A DNA stretch of 64,000 nucleotides from Macondimonas sp045864775 (lineage in GTDB: Bacteria > Pseudomonadota > Gammaproteobacteria > UBA5335): NCBI GenBank assembly GCA_045864775.1, contig BTVR01000001.1:248001-312000 (forward strand), read 5' to 3'. Of this stretch, positions 26,281 through 34,045 are shown piece by piece (position 1 is the stretch's first letter; every line of letters begins with the position of its first letter). A model generated the notes under the pieces. The model saw nothing but the letters and a program-made list of their open reading frames with translations. It was not told the DNA's origin and did not search any database. A program made the position numbers and the translations under genes.

Positions 26281-26862
26281 ATGCCCGAGGGGGCTTTTCG
26301 ACGCATCGCCGCCGCAGAGGCGCTCGCATTCATGATCGCGGCGGCCGGGCAGCAGCGCTCCTACCGGCTGTTCGACACGCGCGACGCCGGCAGCTACGCC
26401 CGCGGCCATCTCGCGCAGGCCGAGCCGCTCGCCGAGCGCGATCTCGGCCGTTGGATCGGCGTTCTGCCGCGTACCGAGCCGGTGCTGATCTACTGCTACC
26501 ACGGCAACGCCAGCCAGGTGTTTGCCAAGACCTTCGCCGACTTCGGCTACACCGAGGTCTACAGCATCGACGGCGGGTTTCAGGCTTTGACGCGGGCCGT
26601 GAACCGCGCGCGTGCAGCGCTGCCGTCTGGCGAGGATACCGCGCCGGCGCCGAGCGCGGCGCTGCTGGCGTTCATGGCCGAGGAGGGGTGCGCTGCGGCG
26701 AGGATCCGCCTTGCACGGCGATTTCGAGGCCTGGACGCAAGGCACCGATTTCACCCTTCCGGGCGGGCCTCCGAGGCGCGCCTGGTCGCCAAGCTCGCGC
26801 AGGCCTTGCGCGACAACGACCCGACCCTGAAACACAGACCGTCCATCCGCGTCGACCTGTGA
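26281..26862 (+). CDS. Rhodanese-domain protein next to nif genes
   Basis: A protein of about 193 residues. The first ~105 residues form a rhodanese domain: LFDTRDAGSYARGHLAQAEPL, then the active-site loop IYCYHGNASQVFAKTF with its cysteine, and VYSIDGGFQAL. A sulfur-transfer role for Fe-S or cofactor assembly is plausible. ATG 26281 is preferred because AAGAGG precedes it and a sigma-54 promoter covers the earlier ATG. Between about 26700 and 26770 the frame turns arginine-rich while another frame reads LHGDFEAWTQGTDFTLPGG with better third-position GC. The original frame looks coding again at the C-terminus. Two compensating frameshifts, real or from sequencing, are suspected. Confidence 0.75.
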   Translation: MPEGAFRRIAAAEALAFMIAAAGQQRSYRLFDTRDAGSYARGHLAQAEPLAERDLGRWIGVLPRTEPVLIYCYHGNASQVFAKTFADFGYTEVYSIDGGFQALTRAVNRARAALPSGEDTAPAPSAALLAFMAEEGCAAARIRLARRFRGLDARHRFHPSGRASEARLVAKLAQALRDNDPTLKHRPSIRVDL

Positions 26863-26902
26863 GCGCAGTTAGGGGCACGGCAAGGTCGCCCCGACAGCTC
26901 GC

Positions 26903-26922
26903 CGCCTGCGCGGCTGCAGGCG
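26903..26922. terminator. Hairpin between convergent nif transcripts
   Basis: CGCCTGC and GCAGGCG are separated by six bases, midway between the ends of the rhodanese gene and the long minus-strand nif operon. There is no T-run, so termination activity is uncertain. Confidence 0.35.
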
Positions 26923-26940
26923 CACCGCGCCCTCCATGAT

Positions 26941-27180
26941 CTACAACGGCACGCCGAAAAAGTCGTCCTCGTTGCCGCCACAGGCCTGATGCAGGGCCAA
27001 GGCCTCATGCCATCGTGCCAGTTCATCGGCCTCGGCCGGGCGATGGGAGATGGCGCCGCCGCTGTTCTCACCCAGCAGAAAGTCCTTGCCGTTGCGCAGA
27101 AAGCGATTGAGCGCCTTGGTATCGTTGGGCCGCACGATGCAGCGCGGCGTTTCATCGACCAGGATGGTGGTGGGCAGCAT
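26941..27180 (-). CDS. Small unknown protein, end of the nifV-fix operon
   Basis: A 79-residue protein starting MLPTTILVDETPRCIVRPNDTK. I recognise no family. It is mostly polar with a single internal hydrophobic stretch, two cysteines and an acidic C-terminus (ACGGNEDDFFGVPL). The start is taken at the ATG after GGGAGAG. It is the last gene of the minus-strand series that begins with nifV and lies 29 bases after its upstream neighbour, so it is probably co-expressed with nitrogen fixation. Confidence 0.6.
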   Translation of the reverse strand: MLPTTILVDETPRCIVRPNDTKALNRFLRNGKDFLLGENSGGAISHRPAEADELARWHEALALHQACGGNEDDFFGVPL

Positions 27181-27209
27181 GACCACAGCTCTCCCAAAGA
27201 CGGATGGAC

Positions 27210-27455
27210 TCAGAAGCCGTCCTTGCGGCTTCCCCAAGGATGCGAGCCGGGCACCAGCGTCGCGTTGATGCCGGCCTTCGCGAGATCGTCCAAGCTCTTG
27301 TAGAAGCTCGATTCATGCACCAGCGTGCCGCCGGGGGTGGTGATGGCAACGTAGCGGGCAGGCACGTCGGTCTCGCAGGCATAGCCGCCACCGGGGGCGA
27401 GGGTGCTGCGCGCGTTGCCGTCCCAGTCGATGAAATAACCCTCTGCGACAGACAT
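27210..27455 (-). CDS. Small unknown protein in the nifV-fix operon
   Basis: An 81-residue protein (MSVAEGYFIDWDGNARSTLAPGG...), with a beta-rich first half and SLDDLAKAGINATLVPGSHPWG near the end. No family is recognised and no signal or membrane segment is visible. GAGGAGT seven bases before the ATG fixes the start. Its place in the NifA-controlled gene series is the only functional clue. Confidence 0.65.
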   Translation of the reverse strand: MSVAEGYFIDWDGNARSTLAPGGGYACETDVPARYVAITTPGGTLVHESSFYKSLDDLAKAGINATLVPGSHPWGSRKDGF

Positions 27456-27559
27456 GAACGGACTCCTCATGGGTTGGCGGACAAAACGGGCGGGCAGCGC
27501 ATCGTCAGCGCGGCTGTCACCCCGCACAGGCAGGCCGGACGGGCAAGGGTGCGCGGACC

Positions 27560-27889
27560 TTAAGCGACGCGGTTCGGGGTTACGGCCGCGACATCGACCA
27601 GAATCGCGCCATCCCGGATCTCGAGCGGATATTCGGCGAGACGGCAGGGCTTGCCGCGGATGCAGGCGCCCGTCGCGCTGTCGAATTCCCAGTCATGGTG
27701 GCGGCAGGCAATCACCTTGCCGTCGAAAAAGGCGTCCATCAGCGGTTCGTTGGCATGGGGACACATGCCCTGGAAGGCCATGGGTTTGCCGCCGGTCGGC
27801 CACACCAGCAGCACCAGCGTTCGCTCGACGGCCGCCACGTCGGTCTTGCCTTCTTTCAGCTCGCTCAAATCACAGGCTTTGGTAAACAC
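27560..27889 (-). CDS. Rieske-type [2Fe-2S] ferredoxin
   Basis: A 109-residue soluble Rieske protein. The two cluster motifs are CPH in GMCPHANEPLMDAFF and CRHH in VIACRHHDWEFDSATG, giving the C-x-H...C-x2-H ligand set, followed by the usual CxxG/PL-type strand (RLAEYPLEIRDG). It resembles ferredoxins of oxygenase systems, but no oxygenase is nearby; here it sits among nif accessory genes. It starts at GTG with AGGAG six bases upstream. A role as electron carrier or redox sensor for nitrogen fixation is inferred from position only. Confidence 0.9.
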   Translation of the reverse strand: MFTKACDLSELKEGKTDVAAVERTLVLLVWPTGGKPMAFQGMCPHANEPLMDAFFDGKVIACRHHDWEFDSATGACIRGKPCRLAEYPLEIRDGAILVDVAAVTPNRVA

Positions 27890-28004
27890 GGGGCGCTCCT
27901 TGGCGGATCGATGGGACGCGAGGGCGTCTGGATGCTTTTGTCATGAGGCATGCGTGGCCCGCCGCACAGGGACGCCGGGCCACACGAGAGGCCGGGAGCA
28001 GGCT

Positions 28005-28217
28005 TCAGCCGGCCGGTTGCATGGCGAGGGCGCCGCACTTGATGCAGCGATCGAGCACGTCGAAAGCCTGCCCGGTGCACGTGCCCTGATTCTGCTTACA
28101 GCCGCGCGCGCCGCACGCGCCGCAGACATGAACGGTGCCATTGCATTTCTGGCCCGCCTTGCGGGTACCGGTGCACAAGGCGAAATCTGCTTTGAGCTGG
28201 TCGTATGCGATGGCCAT
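28005..28217 (-). CDS. Cysteine-rich small protein in the nifV-fix operon
   Basis: A 70-residue protein with eight cysteines: single C15 and C25, then CGACGARGC, a later C47 and CIKCG. The CxxC pairs could bind zinc or an Fe-S cluster; ferredoxin spacing is not met. Family not recognised. AGGAG eight bases upstream of the ATG gives a confident start. It lies between a Rieske ferredoxin gene and a DUF364-like gene in the same orientation. Confidence 0.7.
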   Translation of the reverse strand: MAIAYDQLKADFALCTGTRKAGQKCNGTVHVCGACGARGCKQNQGTCTGQAFDVLDRCIKCGALAMQPAG

Positions 28218-28229
28218 GGGAAAGACTCC

Positions 28230-29045
28230 TCAAACGGATGACAGGGAGGGGGAATGGCGTTGCGGGGTCGCGGTAACCTCGCCTGGCCGGTGCAGAGCGG
28301 CCACGCGGTAAGCCACCGGGCCGTCGAACAGGCGCGTGCCGCCGCCTTCGGCGACGGTTCGGCGCAACTGAGCGGCATCGTCGATCGCCACCCCGGCGAG
28401 ATAGTCGATGCCGAACGCGGCGAATGCGGGCAGCCACGGGGTGCCCGGGCCCATCAGCACCGTGGTGGCGTGACGGCTGAGCTCGGCCAGGCGCGGAAAG
28501 GTCTTGTTGGCGAGGCTGCTGGCGGTGAGAAACACCCAGTCGGCCTCGGGTAGCAGGTATTCGCCGGCCGGATCGGGCAGGTCGGCCGGCCCCGGCTGAC
28601 GCTCCAGCACCGTCACATTCAGGCCCTCCAGCAGTGCATCAAGTCCTGGATAGCGCCCGATCACCACGATCCGGCGACCATCGAGCTGCGGCCTGAAGTG
28701 GCTGAAGACGGCGAGATTGCCGGGTCCGCCGCTGCTCACCGGCGTGGCGTTCGCCAGCGCCGGATTGGCAGGTGTATTGATCGCTGCGTTGACGGCTGCG
28801 AGCCCGACGGTCGCCTCGTGCGGGTCGAAGCGCCGCAGCCAGCTGGCCAGTTCGGCAAGAGTCCGACCGCTCAGCGTGCCGGCCCAGGACAGGGTGCGCG
28901 GTGCAGCAGGCGGCGTCATGGCAAGGCCCGTGCCTTCGGGGCCACGGCAAAGCGTCCAGATGAGCCCCATCTGGACCTCTTGGGCCGCGGCCCGCGGCGG
29001 AACCTGATCCATCAGCAGGTCGTAGACAGCCCAGGGCGTGCTCAT
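28230..29045 (-). CDS. DUF364-like (heavy-metal chelatase-like) protein
   Basis: A 271-residue protein resembling the DUF4213/DUF364 group. An N-terminal region with GLAAVNAAINTP is followed by a Rossmann-like domain (RRIVVIGRYPGLDALLEG, VTVLERQP, ADWVFLTASSLANKTFPRLAELS, VLMGPGTPWLPAFAAFGIDYLAGVAI). Family members have been proposed to handle metals or metal chelates, sometimes near molybdenum or cobalt genes. That is suggestive in a molybdenum-nitrogenase operon, but function here is inferred. The start overlaps the preceding gene's stop (ATGA). Confidence 0.78.
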   Translation of the reverse strand: MSTPWAVYDLLMDQVPPRAAAQEVQMGLIWTLCRGPEGTGLAMTPPAAPRTLSWAGTLSGRTLAELASWLRRFDPHEATVGLAAVNAAINTPANPALANATPVSSGGPGNLAVFSHFRPQLDGRRIVVIGRYPGLDALLEGLNVTVLERQPGPADLPDPAGEYLLPEADWVFLTASSLANKTFPRLAELSRHATTVLMGPGTPWLPAFAAFGIDYLAGVAIDDAAQLRRTVAEGGGTRLFDGPVAYRVAALHRPGEVTATPQRHSPSLSSV

Positions 29046-29452
29046 GGCGCCTCGTCCGGCAGGGGCAGCAGGCGCAGTTCGCTTTTCACGACCTTACCGC
29101 TGCCCCAGACTTCCACTGCCTCGATCCACCAGCCGGCACGCTCGGGATGCGACAGACACACGTCGAACTCGCCATACCAGCTGCCGTCCCCGTGCATCAG
29201 CAGATGACCCTTGCGCTGGCCACCGGCGGAGAAGAAATCGGCGCGCAGGCTGGGCAGGCCACTGGCGGGGTCGGTGCGCTGGGAGTACCGGCCATCCGTC
29301 CAAGCCGGAATGCGGACCCGCGTGTCGAGCCGCCACCGAGCCAACCCATCCCGCGCGCCGGCCAGCAGCGCTTCGCCGGCAGGGGCTGCGGCGGCAGCGG
29401 CCATTGCCAGATCATCGGCAAGTGGGGGGCTGACGGGCTGTTCAGGCGGCAT
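29042..29452 (-). CDS. Unknown nif-operon protein
   Basis: A protein of about 136 residues with an Ala-rich N-terminus, then a predicted beta-rich core: LDTRVRIPAWTDGRYSQRTDPASG, LRADFFSAGGQRKGHLLMHGDGSWYGEFDVCLSHP, and WWIEAVEVWGSGKVVKSELRLLPL. No family is recognised. It overlaps the TPR-like gene before it by 11 bases and the DUF364-like gene after it by four, so the three are probably translated together. The N-terminus could begin eight codons earlier. Confidence 0.7.
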   Translation of the reverse strand: MPPEQPVSPPLADDLAMAAAAAAPAGEALLAGARDGLARWRLDTRVRIPAWTDGRYSQRTDPASGLPSLRADFFSAGGQRKGHLLMHGDGSWYGEFDVCLSHPERAGWWIEAVEVWGSGKVVKSELRLLPLPDEAP

Positions 29453-29942
29453 GGGCTGCCCCTTGGTGCAGCGCACGGATCACCTCGGCGCCAACCTGGT
29501 CGGCCGGATCGATTTCCGCCAGCTTGGCCAGCAGGGCCAGGCTCTCCCGTGTATCCCCGCGGCGCAGGCGGATGAAGGCCAGCGCCTTGAGACTGAAGAG
29601 ATAAAACCGCTCTGGCCCGGCCGCCGGCGACCAGGCCGCACTTTCCGGCGTAAGGATGCGCCAGTCGGCGGGAAAGCTGCCCTGCGCGGCCGCCGCGGCC
29701 AAGCCTTCGCGCGCGGCGGCTTCGGCCTCGGCCAACTGCTTGCGATAAAAGTGAAACTTGTAGCGCGCGAAATAAACGGCCAGCGCGTCGGGATCGGCGG
29801 CCGCGGCCTGTTGGAGCCAGCGGCCGGCCGCTTCGCGGTCGTCGTGATAGCTGGCTGCGGCGCGCTCCAGCGCGTCACGTACCCGGCCGTGGACGGCACC
29901 GCCGTAGGACGGGCGCGCCGTCAGATCGTTACGATCATCCAT
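29442..29942 (-). CDS. TPR-like nif accessory protein (paralogue of 40436-40993)
   Basis: A 166-residue helical protein with TPR-like repeats. Its core (AVYFARYKFHFYRKQLAEAE ... ERFYLFSLKALAFIRLRRGD ... LLAKLAEIDPADQVG) aligns with the protein at 40436-40993 in the nifB operon, so the two are paralogues. TPR proteins usually mediate protein contacts. AGGAG precedes the ATG. It opens the group of seven accessory genes after fixX, separated from fixX by 195 bases in which I find no promoter. Confidence 0.8.
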   Translation of the reverse strand: MDDRNDLTARPSYGGAVHGRVRDALERAAASYHDDREAAGRWLQQAAAADPDALAVYFARYKFHFYRKQLAEAEAAAREGLAAAAAQGSFPADWRILTPESAAWSPAAGPERFYLFSLKALAFIRLRRGDTRESLALLAKLAEIDPADQVGAEVIRALHQGAAHAA

Positions 29943-30137
29943 CCTGCGATCTCCTTACCTGCGCCGCCAAGCCGGTGGCTCGCGCCATCCGGTCATGCTC
30001 GGCCCCGAGTCGTCCGGGCTGCACACGGACGAGCCGATCATCGGAATGATGACAATGCCGGGCATGGCGGGGCGCCCATCAACGTCCGATCCGTGTTCCG
30101 GCTGCGCCATGGCCCGCGCGCCCTATCACCATCCGGC

Positions 30138-30431
30138 TCAACCGAACTTGAACAGAATCCCGAAGCCGCCGCGCGGGTATTCCCATTCCACGTTGCGGTG
30201 CTCGGTGCAGATCACGCGGCAGGTGCCGCATTCGAGGCAGCCGTCGGTGATCAGCGTGACCGCGCCATTGCCCTCGGCGGTGTAACAACCCGCGGGACAA
30301 CAGACCGTGCACTGCTGGGCCTTGCACTGGCTGCGACAGACATCCGCGTCCTTGATCTGGATGTGCGGACGGCCCGCATCGACCTTGTAGCGGTTCTGGA
30401 ACAGCTTTTCTTCCACGTTGATGTGTGTCAT
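30138..30431 (-). CDS. fixX: Ferredoxin-like protein FixX
   Basis: A 97-residue FixX, the ferredoxin-like subunit of the FixABCX complex, which bifurcates electrons from NADH to quinone and to ferredoxin or flavodoxin for nitrogenase. Cysteine motifs CRSQCKAQQCTVCCPAGCYT and CLECGTCRVIC are present. The ATG overlaps the fixC stop (ATGA). Confidence 0.96.
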   Translation of the reverse strand: MTHINVEEKLFQNRYKVDAGRPHIQIKDADVCRSQCKAQQCTVCCPAGCYTAEGNGAVTLITDGCLECGTCRVICTEHRNVEWEYPRGGFGILFKFG

Positions 30432-31726
30432 TCGAACGCTCTCCACAGTCTGAAGGCATCCCCCATGAGGCCAAAAAGGCCGCGACGCTGGCTAAAGCTG
30501 CGCCGGACCGCCCGTTCTTTCGCTTTCTTGTCCTCGCCGTCGACCTTGATGATCTGGTGCATGGCGCCGGTGAGCAGTTCCGGATAGGCATTGAAGAACT
30601 GCGGGTTCTTGTGCAGGACATCCGGCAGCCGTCGGTATTTCTTCAGATCCTTCATCACGAAGCTGTCATCCAGCTTGCGCTTGTACAGGACGAGATTGGC
30701 GGCGCTCAGGGCCTTGCCGGCCGCGCGCAGCTCGATCGCCGTTTCTGCGGCCAGGCGACCCGAAGTCATGGCGAGATTGGAGCCCTCGCGATGCACCGAG
30801 TTGACCAGTCCGGCCGAGTCCCCGACGATCATCCAGCCGTTGCCGTAGAGCTTGGGCACGGCGTTGTAGCCGCCCTCGGGGATGAGGTGGGCGACGTACT
30901 CCTTGAGCTCGGCGCCCGCGATCAGGGGCGCGATGGCCGGATGGGCCTTCATGCGCTCCAGCATCACATAGGGCGGGATCTTCTCGCGCGAGAAGTCCGA
31001 CAGCAGGCAGCCCACGCCAATCGTGAGGGTTTCCTTGTTGGTGTAGAGGAAACCGGTCCCGACCATGCCCTGGGTGATGGCGCCGCCCATTTCGATGGCG
31101 ACGCCTTCTTCGCCCTTGAGGTTGAAGCGCTGCTCGATGATCTCCGGTGCCAGATACAGGGTTTCCTTCACTGCCAGGGCGACGTCCTTGGGCTTGAGTT
31201 CGGGGTGGAAGCCCGCCTTGCGCGCCAGCGTCGAGTTGACGCCATCAGCCAGGATCACCAGATCGGCATAGATCGCGCCGCCCTCTCGGTCGGTCATCAC
31301 GCCGGCCACCCGTTCATCGTCGAAGATCAACTCGCGCACCGTGGTCTCGCAGATGACGAGGCCTCCCGCCTCCTGCACTTTCGTCGAGAACCACTTGTCG
31401 AACTGGGCGCGGACGATGGTGTAGCGGTTGTAGGGCGGGCGGTTGAAGGCCTCGGAGCGGTAGTTGCTGCCGACGTAGGCGTCATCACTCAGCATCCAGA
31501 AGCGCTGCTCGATGAGGTAGCGCTCCAGCGGCGCATCGTCGCGGAAGTCGGGGATGATGCGCTCCAGGGCGTCGGAATACAGGATCGCGCCCTGGACGTT
31601 CTTGGAGCCCGGCGTCTCGCCGCGCTCGATCTGCAGCACCGACAGGCCGGCGCTCGCCAGGGTGTAGGCGGCGGCGTTGCCGGCGGGACCTGCGCCCACC
31701 ACGATGGCATCGAATTTTTCGCGCAT
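30428..31726 (-). CDS. fixC: Electron-transferring flavoprotein oxidoreductase FixC
   Basis: A 432-residue FixC, the flavoprotein of the FixABCX complex related to ETF:quinone oxidoreductase. It has the FAD-binding VVGAGPAGNAAAYTLA motif at the N-terminus and a second FAD segment NGWMIVGDSAGLVNSVHREGSNLAM, with a membrane-contact region between. It follows fixB after 11 bases with GGGAG before its ATG. Confidence 0.97.
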   Translation of the reverse strand: MREKFDAIVVGAGPAGNAAAYTLASAGLSVLQIERGETPGSKNVQGAILYSDALERIIPDFRDDAPLERYLIEQRFWMLSDDAYVGSNYRSEAFNRPPYNRYTIVRAQFDKWFSTKVQEAGGLVICETTVRELIFDDERVAGVMTDREGGAIYADLVILADGVNSTLARKAGFHPELKPKDVALAVKETLYLAPEIIEQRFNLKGEEGVAIEMGGAITQGMVGTGFLYTNKETLTIGVGCLLSDFSREKIPPYVMLERMKAHPAIAPLIAGAELKEYVAHLIPEGGYNAVPKLYGNGWMIVGDSAGLVNSVHREGSNLAMTSGRLAAETAIELRAAGKALSAANLVLYKRKLDDSFVMKDLKKYRRLPDVLHKNPQFFNAYPELLTGAMHQIIKVDGEDKKAKERAVRRSFSQRRGLFGLMGDAFRLWRAFE

Positions 31727-31738
31727 GGCGTTTCTCCC

Positions 31739-32827
31739 TTATCCCGCTTTCTGGGCCACCGCCAGATGCTGGCGGAAGGCGTCGGTGAGGGCCGGCAAGA
31801 CCTGCAGGGCATTGCCGACAATGCCGTAGGTCGCAAAGTCGAAGATGGGCGCGTTGGGATCGTTGTTGATGGCGATGATCACGTCCGAGGCCTCCATGCC
31901 CACCCGATGCTGGACAGCCCCCGAGATGCCGGCGGCGATGTAGAGCTTGGGCCGCACCGTTTTGCCCGACTGGCCGACCTGGCGCTCCAGATCCACCCAG
32001 CCGGCCTGCACCACCGGGCGGGAGGCGCCGACTTCGGCGCCGAGGACGCGGGCCAGATCCCAGACCAGCTGGAAGTTCTCCGGGCTCTTCAGGCCGCGGC
32101 CGCCGGACACGATGATGTCGGCGAAGGGGAGCTGCGGCTTGTCCTGGCAGTTGTCGGGGATGTAGTCGAGCACCTTGGTGACGATGTCGGTTTCGATCAG
32201 GTTCAGCGGGTGCTCGAGGATGGGCCCGCTGCGGGTGTCGTCATAGGCCGCTTGCGCCATCACGCGCGGGCGCACCGTGGCCATCTGCGGGCGGTAGTTC
32301 AGGGTGAGGATGGTGCACAGGAGGCTGCCGCCGAAGGTCGGGCGCGAGGCGGCGAGGCTGCGGTTCTCCGGGTCGATGTTGAGCTCGGTGCAGTCGGCGG
32401 TGAGCCCGGTCTGCAGCGTGGTGGCGACCGAGCCGGCCAGATCGCGACCCAGCGTCGTCGCGCCCAGCAGCAGGATTTCCGGCTGATAGGCGTTGACCAG
32501 ATCGGTCAGGCCCTTGGTGAACGACTGATTGCGATAGTCGGCCAGCACCGGATCTTCGATCAGATAGCATTGGTCGGCCCCGAAGCGCATGGCCTCGGCG
32601 CAGAAGCGCCGCGTCTGCTCGCCGGGCGCGCCCATCACCACGCCGGACAGTGGCACGCCGAGCTGATCGGCCAGCTTGCGGCCTTCACCCATCAGCTCCC
32701 AGGAGACGGTATGGGCCTGACCGCGTTCGTGCTCGACGAAGACCCACACGCCCCGGTAGGCGGCCAGGCGCGGATCGAGCTCGACCTTGCGGCCGGCCGG
32801 GCGTTTGGGGGTAGTGCTCTCACTCAT
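31739..32827 (-). CDS. fixB: Electron transfer flavoprotein alpha subunit FixB
   Basis: A 362-residue FixB (ETF-alpha type). The N-terminal domain begins RGVWVFVEHERGQ and the C-terminal FAD domain carries IIVSGGRGLKSPENF, VGASRPVVQAGW, QVGQSGKTVRPKLYIAAGISGAVQH and INNDPNAPIFDFATYGIVG. The start at MSESTTPKR is fixed by AGGAG eight bases upstream; 13 further upstream codons are rejected. It partners FixA. Confidence 0.96.
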   Translation of the reverse strand: MSESTTPKRPAGRKVELDPRLAAYRGVWVFVEHERGQAHTVSWELMGEGRKLADQLGVPLSGVVMGAPGEQTRRFCAEAMRFGADQCYLIEDPVLADYRNQSFTKGLTDLVNAYQPEILLLGATTLGRDLAGSVATTLQTGLTADCTELNIDPENRSLAASRPTFGGSLLCTILTLNYRPQMATVRPRVMAQAAYDDTRSGPILEHPLNLIETDIVTKVLDYIPDNCQDKPQLPFADIIVSGGRGLKSPENFQLVWDLARVLGAEVGASRPVVQAGWVDLERQVGQSGKTVRPKLYIAAGISGAVQHRVGMEASDVIIAINNDPNAPIFDFATYGIVGNALQVLPALTDAFRQHLAVAQKAG

Positions 32828-32837
32828 GACGAATCTC

Positions 32838-33683
32838 CTAACCGGCGCGCTGGCCAATGGCGCCATCGAGCTGCGGATATTGGGTCAGCAGCTTGGCGAT
32901 GAGGGTGACGGTCAGATCCTTGGGCGTGTTGCTCTCGCAGCTGATGATCTCAGCCTTGGCTGTCCTGGGCTTGGGCGCGAACACCTTGCTGACCACGGTA
33001 GGCGAGCCCTTGAGGCCGATCTTGGCCGGGTCCTCGATGCCGGCCTGCTCGCGGTTCCACACCTTGAGCGGGTAGCGGGCGGCGCGGAAGATGCCGGCCT
33101 GGCTCGCAAAGCGCATCTCGTTGGTGCCCTCGAGCATGGTGATCAGGCAGGGCAGGCGGGTTTGCAACACCTGCACGCCCCCTTCGGCGCGGCGCTGGAC
33201 CACGATGCGGCGCTGCTCCGGATCGACCTCGTCGACGGCGCTGACGTAGGTGAGCAACTGCAGGTCGAGGCGCTTGGCGATGCCGGGGCCGACCTGGGCG
33301 GTGTCGCCGTCGATCGTCTGTTTGCCGCAGAACACCAGATCCACCGCCATGTTGCGGTCGATCTGACCAATGGCGCTGGCGAGCGCGAAGCTGGTGGCCA
33401 GGGTGTCGGAACCGGCGAAGGCCCGGTCGGTGACCAGGATGGCGTCGTCGGCGCCGAAGGAGATCGCCTTGCGCAGCGCCGCCTCGGCCTGCGGCGGTCC
33501 CATGCACAGCACCGTGACGTGGGCGCGATGCAAGTCCTTCAGACGCAGGGCTTCTTCCAGAGCGAACAGGTCGTAGGGATTGACCACCGCCGGCACGCCC
33601 TGGCGCATGATGGTGTTGGTGACCGGATGAACGCGAATCTGCGAGCTGTCCGGGACCTGTTTGATACAGACGACGATATGCAT
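32838..33683 (-). CDS. fixA: Electron transfer flavoprotein beta subunit FixA
   Basis: A 281-residue FixA (ETF-beta type) that forms the flavin-bifurcating heterodimer with FixB. Typical segments are HIVVCIKQVPDS, NPYDLFALEEALRLKD, LVFCGKQTIDGDTAQVGPGIAKRL and the adenine-binding LPCLITMLEGTNEMR. The start at MHIVVCIK has GAGGA upstream. It is the first gene of fixABCX, directly after nifW. Confidence 0.96.
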   Translation of the reverse strand: MHIVVCIKQVPDSSQIRVHPVTNTIMRQGVPAVVNPYDLFALEEALRLKDLHRAHVTVLCMGPPQAEAALRKAISFGADDAILVTDRAFAGSDTLATSFALASAIGQIDRNMAVDLVFCGKQTIDGDTAQVGPGIAKRLDLQLLTYVSAVDEVDPEQRRIVVQRRAEGGVQVLQTRLPCLITMLEGTNEMRFASQAGIFRAARYPLKVWNREQAGIEDPAKIGLKGSPTVVSKVFAPKPRTAKAEIISCESNTPKDLTVTLIAKLLTQYPQLDGAIGQRAG

Positions 33684-33693
33684 GGCTGAGTCC

Positions 33694-34023
33694 TCAGGTC
33701 CGTTGCGAGGGGAGGCTGGCGCGCAGGCTGTCCAGGCTGACGCGTTGGCCGTCGGCATCCTGGAACACCTTGAACACCTTTTCCTGCGCCGCAGTGGAAT
33801 GGACGAAATCCTCGTAGGCCTGGATCATCAAGGCCCGGCAGGCCTCGCGCTGCGCCACCTCGTCCAGGCCGTCGAGTTTCGCGCGCGCGAGGTACTGGCT
33901 GAAGCGCTTGAGGATGTGCAAGCGGTTCACGTGCACCACGCCGGCTGCGTAGGGGACGTCGAAGAACTGCAGGAATTCTTCGGCATCCGAAAACGTCCCC
34001 AGTTGATCCAAAAGCTTGCTCAT
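33694..34023 (-). CDS. nifW: Nitrogenase-stabilising protein NifW
   Basis: A 109-residue NifW, which associates with the MoFe protein and helps protect it, probably from oxygen. The family pattern is clear: FSDAEEFLQFFDVPYAAGVVHVNRLHILKRFSQYL and AYEDFVHSTAAQEKVFKVFQ. It lies between the cysE-like gene and fixA in a tight series. Confidence 0.95.
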   Translation of the reverse strand: MSKLLDQLGTFSDAEEFLQFFDVPYAAGVVHVNRLHILKRFSQYLARAKLDGLDEVAQREACRALMIQAYEDFVHSTAAQEKVFKVFQDADGQRVSLDSLRASLPSQRT

Positions 34024-34045
34024 GGCGGGTTCCCTTCGTCGGGGT

